64,000 nucleotides of DNA from contig OX388349.1 of the NCBI GenBank assembly GCA_947579665.1, positions 20,058,459 to 20,122,458 of the forward strand, in the 5' to 3' direction. A model generated the notes under the pieces. It made no database searches, had not been told where the DNA came from, and worked only from the letters and a program-made list of their open reading frames with translations. Source of the DNA: Sympetrum striolatum. Lineage: Eukaryota > Arthropoda > Insecta > Odonata > Libellulidae. Each line of letters starts with the position of its first letter. Position 1 is the first letter of the stretch. This document shows positions 22,101 through 37,100 of the stretch, in pieces. A program made the position numbers and the translations under genes.

Positions 22101-25100
22101 GGAAAATTTTAGCGAAATTTAAATTTTTTTCCTCTATTTTTTCTAATTTTCAAAATTTTAATGGGATATGATCGAATATGCAACGAAAATGGATAATTTT
22201 AAGGAAATTTCAATATTTTTACTCTATTTTGCCTTAATTTTCGTCATATTATCGACAATTGATCGAAAAAACACGTGAAAAAGGATAATTTTAGCGTAAT
22301 TTCAACTTTAATCCTCTATAATGCCTTAATATTCGTCATTTTTAAAAGATAAGATCGAAAAAAGCAACGAGAACGGAAAATTTTAGCGAAATTTAAATTT
22401 TTTTCCTCTATTTTTCCCTAATTTTCGACATTTTAACGGGATGTGATCGAAAAATGCAACGAAAACGGATAATTTCAAAGAAATTTCAATTTTTTTACTC
22501 TATTTTGCCTTAATTTTCGTAATTTTAGCGAGATATGGTAGAAAAAATTAACGAAAAATAATAATTTAAGCGAAATTTCAATTTTTTACCAATATTATGC
22601 CTTTATTTTCGGCATTTTACCGAGATATTATCGAAAAAGGCACCGAAAAAGGATAATTTCAGAGAAATGTCAATTTCTTCCTGTATTTTTTCCTAAATTT
22701 TCTTCATTTTATCGAGATATGGTCGAAAAAAGCAACGGAAACGGATAATTTTTGGGAAATTTAAATATTTTTCCTGTATTTGTTTCCTTAAATTTCGTCA
22801 TTTTCACGAGATATGATCTAGAAAAGGAACAATAAGGGAGAATATCAAAGAAACTTCAATTTTTCTCATCTACTTTGCCTAAATTTTTGTCATTTTATTG
22901 AGTTATGATCGAAAAAAGCAACGAACACGGATTATTTTTATGAAATTCGAATTTTTTTCCACTATATTGCCTTCATTTTCGTCATTATTTCGAGATATGA
23001 TCGAAAAAAGCTACGAAAACGGATAATTGTAGCTAAATTTAAATTTCTTCCTGTTTTATTCCCTTAATCTTCTTCATTTTATCGAGATTCGGCGAAAAAA
23101 GCAACGAAAAAAGATAATTTTAGAGAAATTTTAATTTTTATCCTCTATAATGCCTAGATATTCGTCATTTTTAAAAGATATGATCGAAAAAAGCAACGAA
23201 AACGGAAAATGATTTACAAAAATTTCAATTTTTCGCTTTTATTTTGCATGAATTTTCGTCATGAATCGAGATATGATTGAAAAAAAACGACGAAAACGGA
23301 TAATATTGAAGAAATTTCAATTTATTCCTGTATATTTTCCTTAATTTTTGTCATTTTGCCAAGATATGATCGAAAAAAGCAACGAAAACGGGAAATGATA
23401 TGCAAAAATTTCAATTGTTCGCTTTTATATTGCATGAATTTTCGTCATTTTATCGAGATATGATCTAGAAAAGAAACGAAAACGGATAATTGTAGATGAA
23501 ATTCATTTTTTTTCCTGTATCTTCCCATAATTTTCGTCATTATGTCCAGATATGATCGAAAAAACAAACAAAACGGATTATTTCACTGAAATTTCAATTT
23601 CGTTCCCCTATAATATAAGAGAAATTTCAATTTTTTTTACTATTGTCTCTTATTTTGTGTCCCTTTTCGAGTTATGATCAAAAAAGTAACGAAAAACGGA
23701 TAATTTTAGCGAAATTTCGAATTTTTTCTATATATTCCCTTAATTTTCGTTATTTTATCGAGATATGATCGAAAAAATACGTGAAAAAGGATAATTGAGC
23801 GTAATTTCAATTTTTATCCTCTATAATGCCTTAATTTTCGTCATTTTTAAAAGATAAGATCGAAAAAAGCAACGAGAACGGAAAATTTTAGCGAAATTTA
23901 AATTTTTTCCTCTATTTTACCCTAATTTTCAACATTTTCATGGGATATGTTCGAAAAATGCAACGAAAATGGATAATTTTAAGGAAATTTCAATATTTTA
24001 CCCTATTTAGCCTTAATTTTCGTCATTTTATAGAGATTTAATCGAAACGCAACGAAAAACGGAAAAGTTTAGCGAAATTTTGATTTTTGTTCTAATATAT
24101 TGCCTTAATTTTCGTCATATTATCGAGATATGATAGAAAAAAGACGTGAAAAAGGATAATTTTAGCGTAATTTCAATTTTTATCCTCTATAATGCCTTAA
24201 TATTCGTCATTTTTAATAGATAAGGTCGAAAAAATCAACGAGAACGACAAATTTTAGCGAAATTTAAATTTTTTTCCTCTATTTTTCCCTAATTTTCGGC
24301 ATTTTACCGAGATATTATCGAAAAAGGGACCGAAAAAGGATAATTTCAGAGAAATTTCAATTTCTTCCTGTATTTTTTCCTAAATTTTCTTCATTTTATC
24401 GAGATATGGTAGAAAAAATTAACGAAAAATAATAATTTAAGCGAAATTTCGATTTTTTTCCAGTATTATGCCTTTACTTTCGGCATTTTACCGAGATATT
24501 ATCGAAAAAGGCACCGAAAAAGGATAATTCCAGAGATATTTCAATTTCTTCCTGTATTTTTTCCTAAATTTTCTTCATTTTATCGAGATATGGTCGAAAA
24601 AAGCAACGAAAACGGATAATTTTTGGGAAATTTAAATATTTTTCCTGTATTTTTTTCCATAAATTTCGTCATTTTAGCGAGATATGATATAGAAAAGGAA
24701 CGATAAAGGATAATTTCAAAGAAATTTCAATTATTTTACTCTATTTGCCTTAAATTTCGTCATTTAATCGAGATATGATAGAAAAGCAACGAAAAACGGA
24801 AAAGTTTAGCGAAATTTCAATTTTTTTTTTCTTATATATTGCCTTAATTTTCGTCATTTTATCGAGATATGATCGAATAAAGACGTGAAAAAATATAATT
24901 TTAGCGTAATATCAATTTTTATCCTCTATAATTCCTTTATTTTCGTCATTTTTAAAGGATAAGATCGAAAAAAGCAACGAGAACGGAAAATTTTAGCGAA
25001 ATTTAAATTTTTTTACTCTATTTTTCCCTAATTTTCGACATTTTAACGGGATATGATCGAGAAATGATACGAAAACGGATAATTTCATAGAAATTTCAAT

Positions 25101-28100
25101 TTGTTTACTCTATTTTGCCTTAACATTCGTCATTTTATCGATATAAGATCCAAAAGCAAAGAAAAACGGATAATTTTAGCGAAATTTCGATTTTTTTCCT
25201 ATTTATTGCCTTAATTTTCGTCATTTTATCGAGATATGATCGAAAAAAACGTGAAAAAGGATAATTTTAGCGTAATTTCAATTTTTATCCTCTATAATGC
25301 CTTGATTTTCGTTATTTTTAAAAGATTTGATCGAAAAAAGCAACGAAAACGGATAATTTTGTAGAAAAATAAATGTTTTTCTTTATTTTTTCCTTAATTT
25401 TTGTCATTTTGCCAAGATATGATCGAAAAAATAAACAAAAACGGAAAATTTTAGTTAAACTTCAATTCTTTTATCTATTTTGCCTTAATCTTTGTCATTT
25501 TATCGGGATATGATCTAAAAGCAACGAAAAACGGAAAAGTTTAGCGAAATTTCAATTTTTTTTTCTTATATATTGCCTTAATTTTCGTCATTTTATCGAG
25601 ATATGATCGAAAAAAGACGTGAAAAAGGATAATTTTAGCATAATATCAATTTTTATCCCCTAAAATTCCTTTATTTTCGTCATTTTTAAAGGATCAGATC
25701 GAAAAAAGCAACGAGAACGGAAAATTTTAGCGAAATAAAATTTTTTTTTCTCTATTTTTCCCTAATATTCGACATTTTAACGGGATATGATCGAAAAAGG
25801 ACGTGAAAAAGGATAATTTTAGCTTAATTTCAATTTTTATAATCTATAATGCCTTGAGTTTCGTTTTTTTTAAAAGATTTGATCGAAAAAAGCAACGAAA
25901 ACGGAAAATGTTTTCCAAAAATTTCAATTTTTCGCTTTTATTTTGCATGAATTTTCGCCATAAATCGAGATATGATCGAAAAAAGACGTGAAAAAGGATA
26001 ATTTTAGCGTAATTTCAATTTTAATCCTCTATAATGCCTTAATATTCGTCATTTTTAAAAGATAAGATTGAAAAAAGCAACGAGAACGGTAAATTTTAGC
26101 GAAATTTAAATTTTTTTCCTATATTTTTCCCTTATTTTCGACATATTAATAGGATATGATCGAAAAATGCAACGGAAACGGATTATTTCAAAGTAATTTT
26201 AATTTGTTTACTCTATTCTGCCTTAGTATTCGTTTACTGATATATGATCGAAAAGCAAAGAAAAACGGATAATTTTAGCGAAATTTCGAGTTTTTCCTAT
26301 ATATTGCCTTAATTTTCGTAATTTTATCGATATATGATCGAAAAAAGACGTGAAAAAGGATATAATTTTAGCGTAATTTCCAATTTTTATCCTATTTAAT
26401 GCCGTGATTTTCGTCATTGTTAAAAGATTTGATCGTAAAAAGCAACGAAAACGGAAAATGTTGTCGAAAAAATTCCATTTTTCCCTTTTATTTTGCATGA
26501 ATTTTCGTCATGAATCGAGTTATGATTGAAAGAAACAAAGAAAACGACTAATATTAGCGAAATTTCAATTTTTATATTTTATTTTGCCTAAATTTTCGTC
26601 ATTTCATTAAGTTATGATAGAAAAAAGCATGGAAAACGGATAATTTTATAGAAATTTCAATTTTTTTCTGTATTTTTTCCTTAATTTTTGTCATTGTGCA
26701 AGATATGATCGAAAAAAAAACAAAAACGGAAAAATTTAGTTAAACTTCAATTCTTTTATCTATATAGCCTTAATCTTCGTCATTTTATTGAGATATGATC
26801 TAGAAAAGAAACGAAAACGGATAATTGTAGCTGAATTTCAGTTTTTTCCTGTATATTTCCGTAATTTTTATCATTATATCGAGTTATGATCGAAAAAACA
26901 AACAAAACGGATGATTTCACTGAGATTTCAACTTTTTCCTGTATTTTTTTCTAAATTTTCTTCATTTTATCGAGATATGGTCGAAAAAAGCAACGAAAAC
27001 GGATAATTTTTGGGAAATTTAAATATTTTTACTGTATTTATTCCTTGAATTTCGTCATTTTAACGAGATATGATCTAGAAAAGGAACGATAAGGGATAAT
27101 TTCAAAGAAACTTCAATTTTTCTCATATACTTTGCCTAAATTTTTGTCATTTTATTGAGTTTTGATCGAAAAAAGCAACGAACACGGATTATTTTAGTAA
27201 AATTCGAATTTTTTTCCTCTATATTGCCATCATTTTCGTCATTATTTCGAGATATGATCGAAAAAAGCTACGAAAACGGATAATGGTCGATAAATTTAAA
27301 TTTCTTCCTGTTTCATACCCCATACTCTTCTTGATTTTATCGAGATTTGGCGAAAAAAGCTATGAAAACGGATAATTTTAGAGAAATTTTAATTTTTATC
27401 CTCTATAATGCCTAGATTTTCGTCATTTATAAAAGATATGATCGAAAAAAGCAACGAAAACGGAAAATTATTTACAAAAATTTCAATTTTTCTCTTTTAT
27501 TTTGCATGAATTTTCGTCATTTTATCGAGATATGATCTAGAAAAGAAACGAAAACGGATAATTGTAGCTGAATTCGATTTTTTACTGTATATTCCCAAAA
27601 TTTTCGTCATTATATCCAGATATGATCGAAAAAACAAACAAAACGGATTATTTCACTGAAATTTCAATTTCGTTCCTCTATACTATAAGAGAAATTTCAT
27701 TTTTTTTACTATTGCCACTTATATTTCGTCATTTTATCGAGTTATAATCGAGAAATGCAACGAAAACGGATAATTTCAAAGAAATTTCAATTGTTTTACA
27801 CTATTTTGCCTTAATTTTCCTCATATTATCGAGATATGATCGAAAAGCAACGAAAAACGGAAGAGTTTAGCGAAATTTCAATTTTGTTTTCTTATATATT
27901 GCCTTAATTTTCCTCATTTTATCGAGATATGATCGAAAAAAGACGTGAAAAAGGATAATTTTAGCGTAATATCAATTTTTATCCTCTATAATTCCTTTAT
28001 TTTCGTCATTTTTAAAGGATAAGATCGAAAAAAGCAACGAGAACGGAAAATTTTAGCGAAATTTAATTTTTTTTCCTCTATTTTTCCCTTATTTTCGACA

Positions 28101-31100
28101 TTTTAACGGGATATGATCGAAAAATTCAACGGAAACGGATAATTTCAAAGAAATTTCAATTTGATTACTCTATTTTGCCTTAATTTTCGTCATTTTATCG
28201 AGATATGATCGAAAAAAAAGGTGAAACAGGATAATTTTAGCTTAATATCAATTTTAATCCTCTATAATGCCTTGAGTTTCGTCATTTTTAAAAGATTTGA
28301 TCGAAAAAAGCAACGAAAGCGGAAAATTTATTTCCAAAAATTTCAATTTTTCGCTTTTATTTTGCATGATTTTCGCCATAAATCGAGATATGATTGAAAA
28401 AAAACAACGAAAACGACTAATGTTAGCGAAAATTCAATTTTTATCTTTTATTTTGCTAAATTTTCGTCATTTCATTAAGTTATGATATAAAAAAGCTAGG
28501 AAAACGGATAATTTTGTAGAAATTTCAATTTTTTTCTGTATTTTATCCTTAATTTTTGTCATTTTGCAAGATATGATCGAAAAAATAAACAAAAACGGAA
28601 AAATTTAGTTAAACTTCAATTCTTTTATCTATTTTGCCTTAATCTTCGTCATTTTAACGAGATATGATCTAGAAAAGAAACGAAAACAGAGAATTTTAGC
28701 TGAATTTCAATTTTTTTCCTGTATATTCCCGTAATTTTTATCATTATATCGAGTTATGATCGAAAAAACAAACAAAACGGATGATTTCACTGAGATTTCA
28801 ACTTTTTCCTCTATAATATAAGAGAAATTTCAATTTTTTTTACTATTGTCACTTATTTTTTGTCATTTTATCGAGTTATGATCAAAAAAGCAACGAAAAA
28901 CGGATAATTTTAGCGAAATTTCGTTTTTTTTCTATATATTGCCTTAATTTTCGTTATTTTATCGAGATATGATCGAAAAAGACGTGAAAAAGGATAATTG
29001 AGCGTAATTTCAATTTTTATCCTCTATAATGCCTTAATTTTCGTCATTTTTAAAAGATAAGATCGAGAAAAGCAACGAGAACGGAAAATTTTAGCGAAAT
29101 TTAAATTTCATTCCTCAATTTTTCCCTAATTTTCAACATATTAATGGGATATGATCGAAAAATGGAACGAAAATGGATAATTTCAAGGTAATTTCAATAT
29201 TTTTACTCTATTTTGCCTTAATTTTCGTCATTTTATCGAGATATGATCGAAAAGCAACGAAAAACGGATAAGTTTAGCGAAATTTCAATTTTTTTTTCTT
29301 ATATATTGCCTTAATTTTCGTCATTTTATCGAGATATGATCGAAAAAAGACGTGAAAAAGGATAATTTTAGCGTAATATCAATTTTTATCCTCTATAATT
29401 CCTTTATTTTCGTCATTTTTAAAGGATAAGATCGAAAAAAAGCAACGAGAACGGAAAATTTTAGCGAAATTTAATTTTTTTTCCTCTATTTTTCCCTAAT
29501 TTTCGACATTTTAACGGGATATGATCGAAAAATGCAACGGAAACGGATAATTTCAAAGAAATTTCAATTTTTTTACTCTATTTTGCCTTAATTTTCGTCA
29601 TTTTATCGAGATATGATCGAAAAAAGACGTGAAAAAGGATAATTTTAGCGTAATTTCAATTTTTATCCTCTATAATGTCTTAATATTCGTCATTTTTAAA
29701 AGATAAGATTGAAAAAAGCGACGAGAACTGAAAATTTTAGCGAAATTTAAATTTTTTTCCTCTATTTTTTTCCTAATTTTCCACATTTTAACGGGCTGTG
29801 AACGAAAAATGCAACGAAAACGGATATTTCCAAAGAAAATTCTATTTTTTAAATCTATTTCGCCTTAATTTACGTCATTTTATAGAGATATGGTAAAAAA
29901 TTAACGAAAACTAATAATTTAAGCGAAATTTCAATTTTTTTCCAATATTCTGCCTTTATTTTCGGCATTTTACAGAGATATTATTGAAAAAGGCACCGAA
30001 AAAGGATAATTTCAGAGAAATTTTAATTTCTTCCTGTATTTTTTCCTAAATTTTCTTTATTTTATCGAGATATGGTCGAAAAAAGCAACGAAAACGGATA
30101 ATTCTTGGGAAATTTAAATATTTTTCCTGTATTTTTCCTTAAATTTCGTCATTTTAACGAGATATGATCTAGAAAAGGAACGATAAGGGATAATTTCAAA
30201 GAAACTTCAATTTTTCTCATCTACTTTGCCTAAATTGTTGTCATTTTATTGAGTTAAGATGGAAAAAATCAACGAACACGGATTATTTTAGGGAAATTCG
30301 AATTTTTTTCCTCTATACTGCCATCATTTTCGTCATTATTTAAAGATATGATCGAAAAAAGCTACGAAAACGGATAATTGTCGATAAATTTAAATTTCCT
30401 CCTGTTTTATTCTCTTAATCTTCTTCATTTTATCGAGATTTGGCGAAAAAAGCTACGAAAACGGATAATTTTAGAGAAATTTAAATTTTTATCCTCTATA
30501 ATGCCTAGATTTTCGTCATTTTAAAAAGATATGATCGAAAAAAGCAACGAAAACGGAAAATTATTTACAAAAATTTCAATTTTTCGCTTTTATTTTGCAT
30601 GAATTTTCGTCATGTTATCGAGATATGATTGAAAAAAACAACGAAAACGGATAATATTGAAGATATTTCATTTTTTCCTGTATTTTTTCCTTAATTTCTG
30701 TCATTTTGGAAAGATATGATCGAAAAAAGCAACGAAAACGGAAAATTATGTGCAAAAATTTCAATTTTTCGCTTTTATTTTGCATGAATTTTCGTCATTT
30801 TATCGAGATATGATCTAAAAAGAAACGAAAACGGATAATTGTAGCTGAAATTCATTTTTTTTCCTGTATATTCCCATAATTTTAGTCATTATATTCAGAT
30901 ATGATCGAAAAAACAAACAAAACGGATTATTTCACTGAAATTTCAATTTCGTTCCCCTACAATATAAGAGAAATCTCAATTTTTTTTACTATTGTCTCTT
31001 ATTTTGTGTCACCTTATCGAGTTATGATCAAAAACGTAACGAAAAACGGATAATTTTAGCGAAATTTCGAATTTTTTCTATATATTCCCTTAATTTTCGT

Positions 31101-34100
31101 TATTTTATCGAGATATGATCGAAAAAATACGTGAAAAAGGATAATTGAGCGTAATTTCAATTTTTATCCTCTATAATGCCTTAATTTTCGTCATTTTTAA
31201 AAGATAAGATCGAAAAAAGCAACGAGAACGGAAAATTTTAGCGAAATTTAAATTTTTTCCTCTATTTTACCCTAATTTTCAACATTTTCATGGGATATGT
31301 TCGAAAAATGCAACGAAAATGGATAATTTTAAGGAAATTTCAATATTTTACCCTATTTTGCCTTAATTTTCGTCATTTTATCGAGATTTAATCGAAACGC
31401 AACGAAAAACGGAAAAGTTTAGCGAAATTTTGATTTTTGTTCTAATATATTGCCTTAATTTTCGTCATATTATCGAGATATGATCGAAAAAAGACGTGAA
31501 AAAGGATAATTTTAGCGTAATTTCAATTTTTATCCTCTATAATGCCTTAATATTCGTCATTTTTAAAAGATTAGGTCGAAAAAATCAACGAGAACGACAA
31601 ATTTTAGCGAAATTTAAATTTTTTTCCTCTATTTTTCCCTAATTTTCGGCATTTTACCGAGATATTATCGAAAAAGGCACCGAAAAAGGATAATTTCAGA
31701 GAAATTTCAATTTCTTCCTGTATTTTTTCCTAAATTTTCTTCATTTTATCGAGATATGGTAGAAAAAATTAACGAAATATAATAATTTAAGCGAAATTTC
31801 AATTTTTTTCCAGTATTATGCCTTTATTTTCGGCATTTTACCGAGATATTATCGAAAAAGGCACCGAAAAAGGATAATTCCAGAGATATTTCAATTTCTT
31901 CCTCTATTTTTTCCTAAATTTACTTCATTTTATCGAGATATGGTCGAAAAAAGCAACGAAAACGGATAATTTTTGGGAAATTTAATTATTTTTCCTGTAT
32001 TTTTTTCCTTAAATTTCGTCATTTTAACGAGATATGATCTAGAAAAGGAACGATAAAGGATAATTTCAAAGAAATTTCAATTGTTTTACTCTATATGCCT
32101 TAAATTTCGTCATTTAATCGAGATATGATAGAAAAGCAACGAAAAACGGAAAAGTTTAGCGAAATTTCAATTTTTTTTTCTTATATATTGCCTTAATTTT
32201 CGTCATTTTATCGAGATATGATCGAATAAAGACGTGAAAAAGGATAATTTTAGCATAATATCAATTTTTATCCCCTAAAATTCCTTTATTTTCGTCATTT
32301 TTAAAGGATCAGATCGAAAAAAGCAACGAGAACGGAAAATTTTAGCGAAATAAAATTTTTTTTTCTCTATTTTTCCCTAATTTTCGACATTTTAACGGGA
32401 TATGATCGAAAAAGGACGTGAAAAAGGATAATTTTAGCTTAATTTCAATTTTTATAATCTATAATGCCTTGAGTTTTTGTTTTATTTAAAAGATTTGATC
32501 GAAAAAAGCAACGAAAACGGAAAATGTTTTCCAAAAATTTCAATTTTTCGCTTTTATTTTGCATGAATTTTCGCCATAAATCGAGATATGATCGAAAAAA
32601 GACGTGAAAAAGGATAATTTTAGCGTAATTTCAATTTTTATCCTCTATAATGCCTTAATATTCGTCATTTTTAAAAGATAAGATTGAAAAAAGCAACAAT
32701 AACGGTAAATTTTAGCGAAATTTAAATTTTTTTCCTATATTTTTCCCTAATTTTCGACATATTAATAGGATATGATCGAAAAATGCAACGGAAACGGATT
32801 ATTTCAAAGTAATTTCAATTTGTTTACTCTATTCTGCCTTAGTATTCGTCATTTTACTGATATATGATCGAAAAGCAAAGAAAAACGGATAATTTTAGCT
32901 AAATTTCGAGTTTTTCCTATATATTGCCTTAATTTTCGTCATTTTATCGATATATGATCGAAAAAAGACGTGAAAAAGGATATAATTTTAGCGTAATTTC
33001 CAATTTTTATCCTATTTAATGCCGTGATTTTCGTCATTTTTAAAAGATTTGATCGAAAAAAGCAAAGAAAACGGAAAATGTTGTCGAAAGCTGAATTTCA
33101 GTTTTTTCCTGTATATTTCCGTAATTTTTATCATTATATCGAGTTATGATCGAAAAAACAAACAAAACGGATGATTTCACTGAGATTTCAACTTTTTCCT
33201 CTATAATATAAGAGAAATTTCAATTTTTTTTACTATTGTCACTTATTTTTTGTCATTTTATCGAGTTATGATCAAAAAAGCAACGAAAAACGGATAATTT
33301 TAGCTAAATTTCGAGTTTTTCCTATATTATGCCTTAATTTTCGTCATATTATCGAGATATGATCGAAAAAAGTCGTGAAAAAGGATAATTTTAGCGTAAT
33401 TTCAATTTTTATCCTCTTTAATGCCTTAATTTTCGTCATTTTTAAAAGATAAGATTGAAAAAAGCAACGAGAACTGAAAATTTTAGCGAAATTTAAATTT
33501 TTTTCCTCTATTTTTTTCCTAATTTTCGACATTTTAACGGGATGTGAACGAAAAATGCAACGAAAATGGATATTTCCCAAGAAATTTCAATTTTTTAAAT
33601 CCATTTCGCCTTAGTTTTCGTCATTTTATCGATATAAGGTGAAAAATTAACGAAAACTAATAATTTAAGCGAAATTTCAATTTTTTTCCAATATTCTTCC
33701 ATTATTTTCGGCATTTTACCGAGATATTATCGAAAAAGGCACCGAAAACGGATAATTTCAGAGAAATTACAATTTCTTCCTGTATTTTTTTCTAAATTTT
33801 CTTCATTTTATCGAGATATGGTCGAAAAAAGCAACGAAAACGGATAATTTTTGGGAAATTTAAATTTTCTTACTGTATTTTTTCCTTAAATTTCGTCATT
33901 TTAACGAGATATGATCTAGAAAAGGAACGATAAGGGATAATTTCAAAGAAACTTCAATTTTTCTCATATACTTTGCCTAAATTTTTGTCATTTTATTGAG
34001 TTTTGATCGAAAAAAGCAACGAACACGGATTATTTTAGTAAAATTCGAATTTTTTTCCTCTATATTGCCATCATTTTCGTCATTATTTCGAGATATGATC

Positions 34101-37100
34101 GAAAAAAGCTACGAAAACGGATAATGGTCGATAAATTTAAATTTCTTCCTGTTTCATACCCCATACTCTTCTTGATTTTATCGAGATTTGGCGAAAAAAG
34201 CTATGAAAACGGATAATTTTAGAGAAATTTTAATTTTTATCCTCTATAATGCCTAGATTTTCGTCATTTTTTAAAAGATATGATCGAAAAAAGCAACGAA
34301 AACGGAAAATGATTTACAAAAATTTCAATTTTTCTCTTTTATTTTGCATGAATTTTCGTCATTTATCGAGATATGATCTAGAAAAGAAACGAAAACGGAT
34401 AATTGTAGCTGAATTCGATTTTTTACTGTATATTCCCAAAATTTTCGTCATTATATCCAGATATGATCGAAAAAACAAACGAAACGGATTATTTCACTGA
34501 AATTTCAATTTCGTTCCTCTATACTATAAGAGAAATTTCATTTTTTTTACTATTGCCACTTATATTTCGTCATTTTATCGAGTTATAATCGAGAAATGCA
34601 ACGAAAACGGATAATTTCAAAGAAATTTCAATTGTTTTACACTATTTTGCCTAAATTTTCCTCATATTATCGAGATATGATCGAAAAGCAACGAAAAACG
34701 GAAGAGTTTAGCGAAATTTCAATTTTGTTTTCTTATATATTGCCTTAATTTTCCTCATTTTATCGAAATATGATCGAAAAAAGACGTGAAAAAGGATAAT
34801 TTTAGCGTAAATCAATTTTTATCCTCTATAATTCCTTTATTTTCGTCATTTTTAAAGGATAAGATCGAACAAAGCAACGAGAACGGAAAATTTTAGCGAA
34901 ATTTAATTTTTTTTCCTCTATTTTTCCCTAATTTTCGACATTTTAACGGGATATGATCGAAAAATTCAACGGAAACGGATAATTTCAAAGAAATTTCAAT
35001 TTGTTTACTCTATTTTGCCTTAATTTTCGTCATTTTATCGAGATATGATCGAAAAAAAAGGTGAAAAAGGATAATTTTAGCTTACTATCAATTTTAATCC
35101 TCTAGAATGCCTTGAGTTTCGTCATTTTTAAAAGATTTGATCGAAAAAAGCAACGAAAACGGAAAATTTATTTCCAAAAATTTCAATTTTTCGCTTTTAT
35201 TTTGCATGATTTTCGCCATAAATCGAGATATGATTGAAAAAAAACAACGAAAACGACTAATGTTAGCGAAAATTCAATTTTTATCTTTTATTTTGCCTAA
35301 ATTTTCGTCATTTCATTAAGTTATGATAGAAAAAAGCTAGGAAAACGGATAATTTTGTAGAAATTTCAATTGTTTTCTGTATTTTATCCTTAATTTTTGT
35401 CATTTTGCAAGATATGATCGAAACAATAAACAAAAACGGAAAAATTTAGTTAAACTTCAATTCTTTTATCTATTTTGCCTTAATCTTCGTCATTTTATCG
35501 AGATATGATCTAGAAAAGAAACGAAAACGGAGAATTGTAGCTGAATTTCAATTTTTTCCTGTATATTCCCGTAATTTTTATCATTATATCGAGTTATGAT
35601 CGAAAAAACAAACAAAACGGATGATTTCACTGAGATTTCAACTTTTTCCTCTATAATATAGAAGAAATTTCAATTTTTTTTACTATTGTCACTTATTTTT
35701 TGTCATTTTATCGAGTTATGATCAAAAAAGCAACGAAAAACGGATAATTTTAGCGAAATTTCGTTTTTTTTTTATATATTGCCTTAATTTTCGTTATTTT
35801 ATCGAGATATGATCGAAAATGACGTGAAAAAGGATAATTGAGCGTAATTTCAATTTTTATCCTCTATAATGCCTTAATTTTCGTCATTTTTAAAAGATAA
35901 GATCGAAAAAAGCAACGAGAACGGAAAATTTTAGCGAAATTTAAATTTCATTCCTCAATTTTTCCCTAATTTTCAACATATTAATGGGATATGATCGAAA
36001 AATGGAACGAAAATGGATAATTTTAAGGTAATTTCAATATTTTTACTCTATTTTGCCTTAATTTTCGTCATTTTATCGAGATATGATCGAAAAGCAACGA
36101 AAAACGGAAACGTTTAGCGAAATTTAAATTTTTTTTTCTTATATATTGCCTTAATTTTCGTCATTTTATCGAGATATGATCGAAAAAAGACGTGAAAAAG
36201 GATAATTTTAATGTAATATCAATTTTTATCCTCTATAATTCCTTTATTTTCGTCATTTTTAAAGGATAAGATCGAAAAAAGCAACGAGAACGGAAAATTT
36301 TAGCGAAATTTATTTTTTTTCCTCTATTTTTCCCTAATTTTCGACATTTTAACGGGATATGAGCGAAAAATGCAACGGAAACGGATAATTTCAAAGAAAT
36401 TTCAATTTGTTTACTCTATTTTGCCTTAATTTTCGTAATTTTAATGAGATATGATCGAAAAAAGACGTGAAAAAGGATAATTTTAGCTTAATTTCAATTT
36501 TTATCCTCTATAATGCCTTGAGTTTCGTCATTTTTAAAAGATTTTATCGAAAAAAGCAACGAAAACGGAAAATGTTTTCCAAAAATTTCAATTTTTCGCT
36601 TTTATTTTGCATGAATTTTCGCCATAAATCGAGATATGATCGAAAAAAGACGTGAAAAAGGATAATTTTAGCGTAATTTCAATTTTTATCCTCTATAAGC
36701 CTTAATATTCATCATTTTTAAAAGATAAGATTGAAAAAAGCGACGAGAACTGAAAATTTTAGCGAAATTTAAATTTTTTTCCTCTATTTTTTTCCTAATT
36801 TTCCACATTTTAACGGGCTGTGAACGAAAAATGCAACGAAAACGGATATTTCCAAAGAAATTTCTATTTTTTAAATCTATTTCGCCTTAATTTACGTCAT
36901 TTTATAGAGTTAAGATGGAAAAAATCAACGAACACGGATTATTTTAGGGAAATTCGAATTTTTTTCCTCTATATTGCCATCATTTTCGTCATTATTTAAA
37001 GATATGATCGAAAAAAGCTACGAAAACGGATAATTGTCGATAAATTTAAATTTCCTCCTGTTTTATTCTCTTAATCTTCTTCATTTTATCGAGATTTGGC

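Noticed and set aside
25803..25991. Short frames across the satellite (also 26,223-26,498, 34,249-34,500, 55,293-55,541, 57,165-57,416 and others) encoding RYDRKK/NFRH-type peptides
   Set aside because: They are the 91-bp repeat read in frame across one or two monomers; the same peptides recur wherever monomer lengths happen to keep the frame. No independent coding evidence.
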